A stretch of DNA of 64,000 nucleotides from Opitutia bacterium (GTDB taxonomy: Bacteria; Verrucomicrobiota; Verrucomicrobiia; Opitutales; Opitutaceae), in contig JACRHT010000012.1 in assembly GCA_016217545.1 (NCBI GenBank), positions 124,001-188,000 of the forward strand. The letters run 5' to 3'. The translations under genes were made by a program, and so were the position numbers. Positions 62,597 to 64,000 of this stretch are shown piece by piece (the stretch's first letter is position 1; every line of letters begins with the position of its first letter). The notes under the pieces are model-generated. The model worked only from the letters and a program-made list of their open reading frames with translations, made no database searches and was not told where the DNA came from.

Positions 62597-63385
62597 ATGA
62601 ACACCACGTCCTTCCCCACCCCAACGTCTTCCCGCCCCCCCGCACCGAGTAACCCAATAGGTTACTCATCCCGCTCGCTCTCACTCTGGGGCGGTAACCT
62701 ATTAGGTTACTCCGTCCGTTTGGCCGCGGTCGGGGTTGCGCTTTCCGCCGCGGTCGCGGTTAGCGCCGGCTCTTGCTGCAAGCCCGAGCCGAAACCGGAA
62801 CCCAAGGACGCGTGCTGCGCCGCGGCCGAAAAGCCCGCCTCCGCGAAGAAGGCCGATTGCTGCAAGCCCGCGGAAGCCGCCGACACCACCGCTGCACCCT
62901 TCACGCGCACCTCGCTCTACCAAGCCGACGGCTCCTTCACCGACGATTCGGGGAAATCCTTCCGCCTCGCCTCCCTGCGCGGTCGTCCCGTCGTGGTGAA
63001 CCTGTTCTTCGCCACCTGCGGCTACGCCTGCCCGCTCGCCGTCACCGACCTGCTCGCCGTGCAAGCGCGCCTCTCGCCCACGCAGCGCAAGGACACCGTG
63101 TTCGTCCTCGTGTCGTTCGATCTCCAGCGCGACACCGTCGAGGCGCTCGCGCAATACCGCGCCGCGCGCCAGCTCGACGACAACTGGATCCTCCTCCGCG
63201 GCGACGACGCGTCCGTCCGCGAACTCGCCGCTCTCCTCGGCGTGAAATACAAGCAGGAAGCCGACGGCTCCTTCGCCCACTCGAACCTCTTCACGATCCT
63301 CAACCGCGAAGGCGAAGTCGTCCACCAGCGCATCGGCCTGCAAAGCGGCATCGACGGCGCCGTCGCCGCGCTCACCGCCCTCTAA
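62597..63385 (+). CDS. Sco1/SenC-like copper chaperone with cysteine-rich linker
   Basis: A 262-residue exported thioredoxin-fold protein. After about 40 N-terminal residues that include pair C of the palindrome, there is a hydrophobic core (LAAVGVALSAAVAVSAGS) and then a linker with three CC pairs (SCCKPEPK, DACCAAAE, ADCCKPAEA) that could bind copper or anchor a lipid. The Sco domain has C141-G-Y-A-C145 in FFATCGYACPLA and the distal His228 in GSFAHSN. It may deliver copper to NirK or cytochrome oxidase. A TTG at 62720 after the palindromes is an alternative start but would leave a signal with no basic residues. Confidence 0.88.
   Translation: MNTTSFPTPTSSRPPAPSNPIGYSSRSLSLWGGNLLGYSVRLAAVGVALSAAVAVSAGSCCKPEPKPEPKDACCAAAEKPASAKKADCCKPAEAADTTAAPFTRTSLYQADGSFTDDSGKSFRLASLRGRPVVVNLFFATCGYACPLAVTDLLAVQARLSPTQRKDTVFVLVSFDLQRDTVEALAQYRAARQLDDNWILLRGDDASVRELAALLGVKYKQEADGSFAHSNLFTILNREGEVVHQRIGLQSGIDGAVAALTAL
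62647..62712. repeat. Paired palindrome element inside coding sequence (pair C)
   Basis: Copies at 62649-62665 (GTAACCCAATAGGTTAC, two changes) and 62694-62710 (exact), 45 nt apart. In the frame of the Sco1-like protein they read S-N-P-I-G-Y-S and G-N-L-L-G-Y-S, separated by SRSLSLWG. They lie between the ATG at 62597 and the hydrophobic core of the signal sequence, as pair B does in the upstream gene. Confidence 0.93.
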
Positions 63386-63406
63386 AACCACCTTCGCGCC
63401 GCGGCG

Positions 63407-64000
63407 CTACCACAGGCGCACACGTGCGTCCGGGGCGAGGTAGAGCCAATCGCCGGGACGGACGTCGAAGGCGTCATACCACGCATCGAGATTGCGCGCC
63501 GTCGCGGCGCGAAACGCTTCCGGCGCATGGTTGTCGGTCTGCACTTGTCGGCGCAGACCCGCTTCGTCGGTCTTCGCCCGCCACGCGCGAGCGAAGGCGA
63601 TGAAGAACTCGCGATTCTGCGCCCGCGTGTATTCCGCGTCGGCGGCGCGTGCGCCGAGTGCGTGCCGGTGCGCCACGAAGGCGAGTTCCAAGCCCGCGAG
63701 GTCGGCGAAATTTTCCACCAGCGTCCGCTGTCCGTCGAGCGGCAGATCCGCGGCCCGGCATGCGGCGAACTGCGCGATGAGGGGCTGCGTGGCGGCGGCG
63801 TAAGCGGCGCGATCCGCGTCGGTCCACCAGTTACGCAGTGCGCCTCCCGCGTCGTAGTCTGCGCCGAGCGTGTCCACGAAGTGGCACATTTCGTGGGCAA
63901 AGATCGCGCCGATCGACCCATAGAGCGCCGCGCGCGAAGCCGCCGGGTCGAACTTGGGCGGCTGCAGCAGCGCGGCCGCGAAGTTGTAGGAGTTGAGCAG
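63407..64000 (-). CDS. M13-family zinc metallopeptidase, C-terminal part
   Basis: About 198 codons, open at the right edge; the start lies outside the window. It contains the zinc motif HEMCHFVDTLGADYDAGGAL, where HExxH is followed by the D-x-x-G-x-D-like segment of neprilysin/PepO enzymes, and NSYNFAAALLQPPKFDPAA just before it. The third ligand Glu lies in LVENFADLAGLELAF. The C-terminus ends DARVRLW in place of the usual CxVW, so the conserved Cys is replaced. The enzyme is presumably exported and cleaves peptides. Confidence 0.9.
   Translation of the reverse strand: MLNSYNFAAALLQPPKFDPAASRAALYGSIGAIFAHEMCHFVDTLGADYDAGGALRNWWTDADRAAYAAATQPLIAQFAACRAADLPLDGQRTLVENFADLAGLELAFVAHRHALGARAADAEYTRAQNREFFIAFARAWRAKTDEAGLRRQVQTDNHAPEAFRAATARNLDAWYDAFDVRPGDWLYLAPDARVRLW

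Overview
The window is high-GC bacterial DNA, densely coding, with nearly all intergenic space filled by several families of palindromic repeats. The mix of TonB-dependent receptors, two ECF sigma/FecR modules, a divergent membrane pyrophosphatase and a tyrosine-degradation cluster with an adjacent flavin reductase points to a free-living Verrucomicrobium, most likely of the Opitutaceae. That placement is inferred from gene content; no rRNA or tRNA gene is present to test it.

Layout: 1-1614 is a minus-strand ABC exporter (FtsX-type permease running off the left edge, plus its ATPase). 1752-4190 is a membrane pyrophosphatase. 4283-7711 is a restriction-modification island: a PD-(D/E)XK endonuclease and a Dam-family adenine methylase that overlap by 4 nt, and a divergent gene that joins two winged-helix-like repeats to a nuclease-like domain. 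8566-13114 is an ECF sigma / FecR / TonB-receptor module, followed by an SGNH hydrolase and a large secreted protein with two carbohydrate-binding-like domains. 16745-27123 is mostly housekeeping and scattered enzymes: a Tat-exported epimerase, a DUF885 protein, a 3-hydroxyisobutyrate-dehydrogenase-like enzyme, a cytochrome c/PQQ dehydrogenase fusion, an acyltransferase/AMP-ligase fusion and an arylamine N-acetyltransferase. 27227-34726 holds a TonB receptor, gamma-glutamyltransferase and a small DUF6428 / cysteine-bearing MarR / trans-sulfuration group with a perfect palindrome at its promoter.

34964-41948 is a minus-strand aromatic and ketone-body block: a fused 3-oxoacid CoA-transferase, thiolase, flavin reductase, homogentisate dioxygenase and 4-hydroxyphenylpyruvate dioxygenase, with a LuxR-type regulator divergent from it. 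A phenylalanine hydroxylase at 49071 supplies tyrosine. Together they cover Phe to homogentisate to the ring-opened product, and acetoacetate to acetyl-CoA; the isomerase and fumarylacetoacetase are not in the window. 43072-47727 is a second outer membrane protein / sigma / FecR / TonB-receptor operon. 49955-58559 is an AraC-led minus-strand operon (TonB receptor, glycosidase, MFS transporter, trehalase) for uptake and hydrolysis of a trehalose-like sugar. 58756-63385 is a denitrification cluster: YwiC-like protein, NirK fused to cytochrome c, an FGE/SUMF-domain protein and a Sco1-like copper chaperone, with FNR/DNR-like boxes before the first two genes. The right edge holds part of an M13 metallopeptidase.

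The most unusual feature is a palindrome, GTAACCTATTAGGTTAC, that always occurs as a pair. One pair is intergenic (19951-20034). The other two lie in frame inside the N-terminal export-signal regions of adjacent exported proteins of the denitrification cluster (61658-61733 and 62647-62712), where each copy encodes N-(L/P)-(L/I)-G-Y. Because of its symmetry the element can encode almost the same pentapeptide on either strand.
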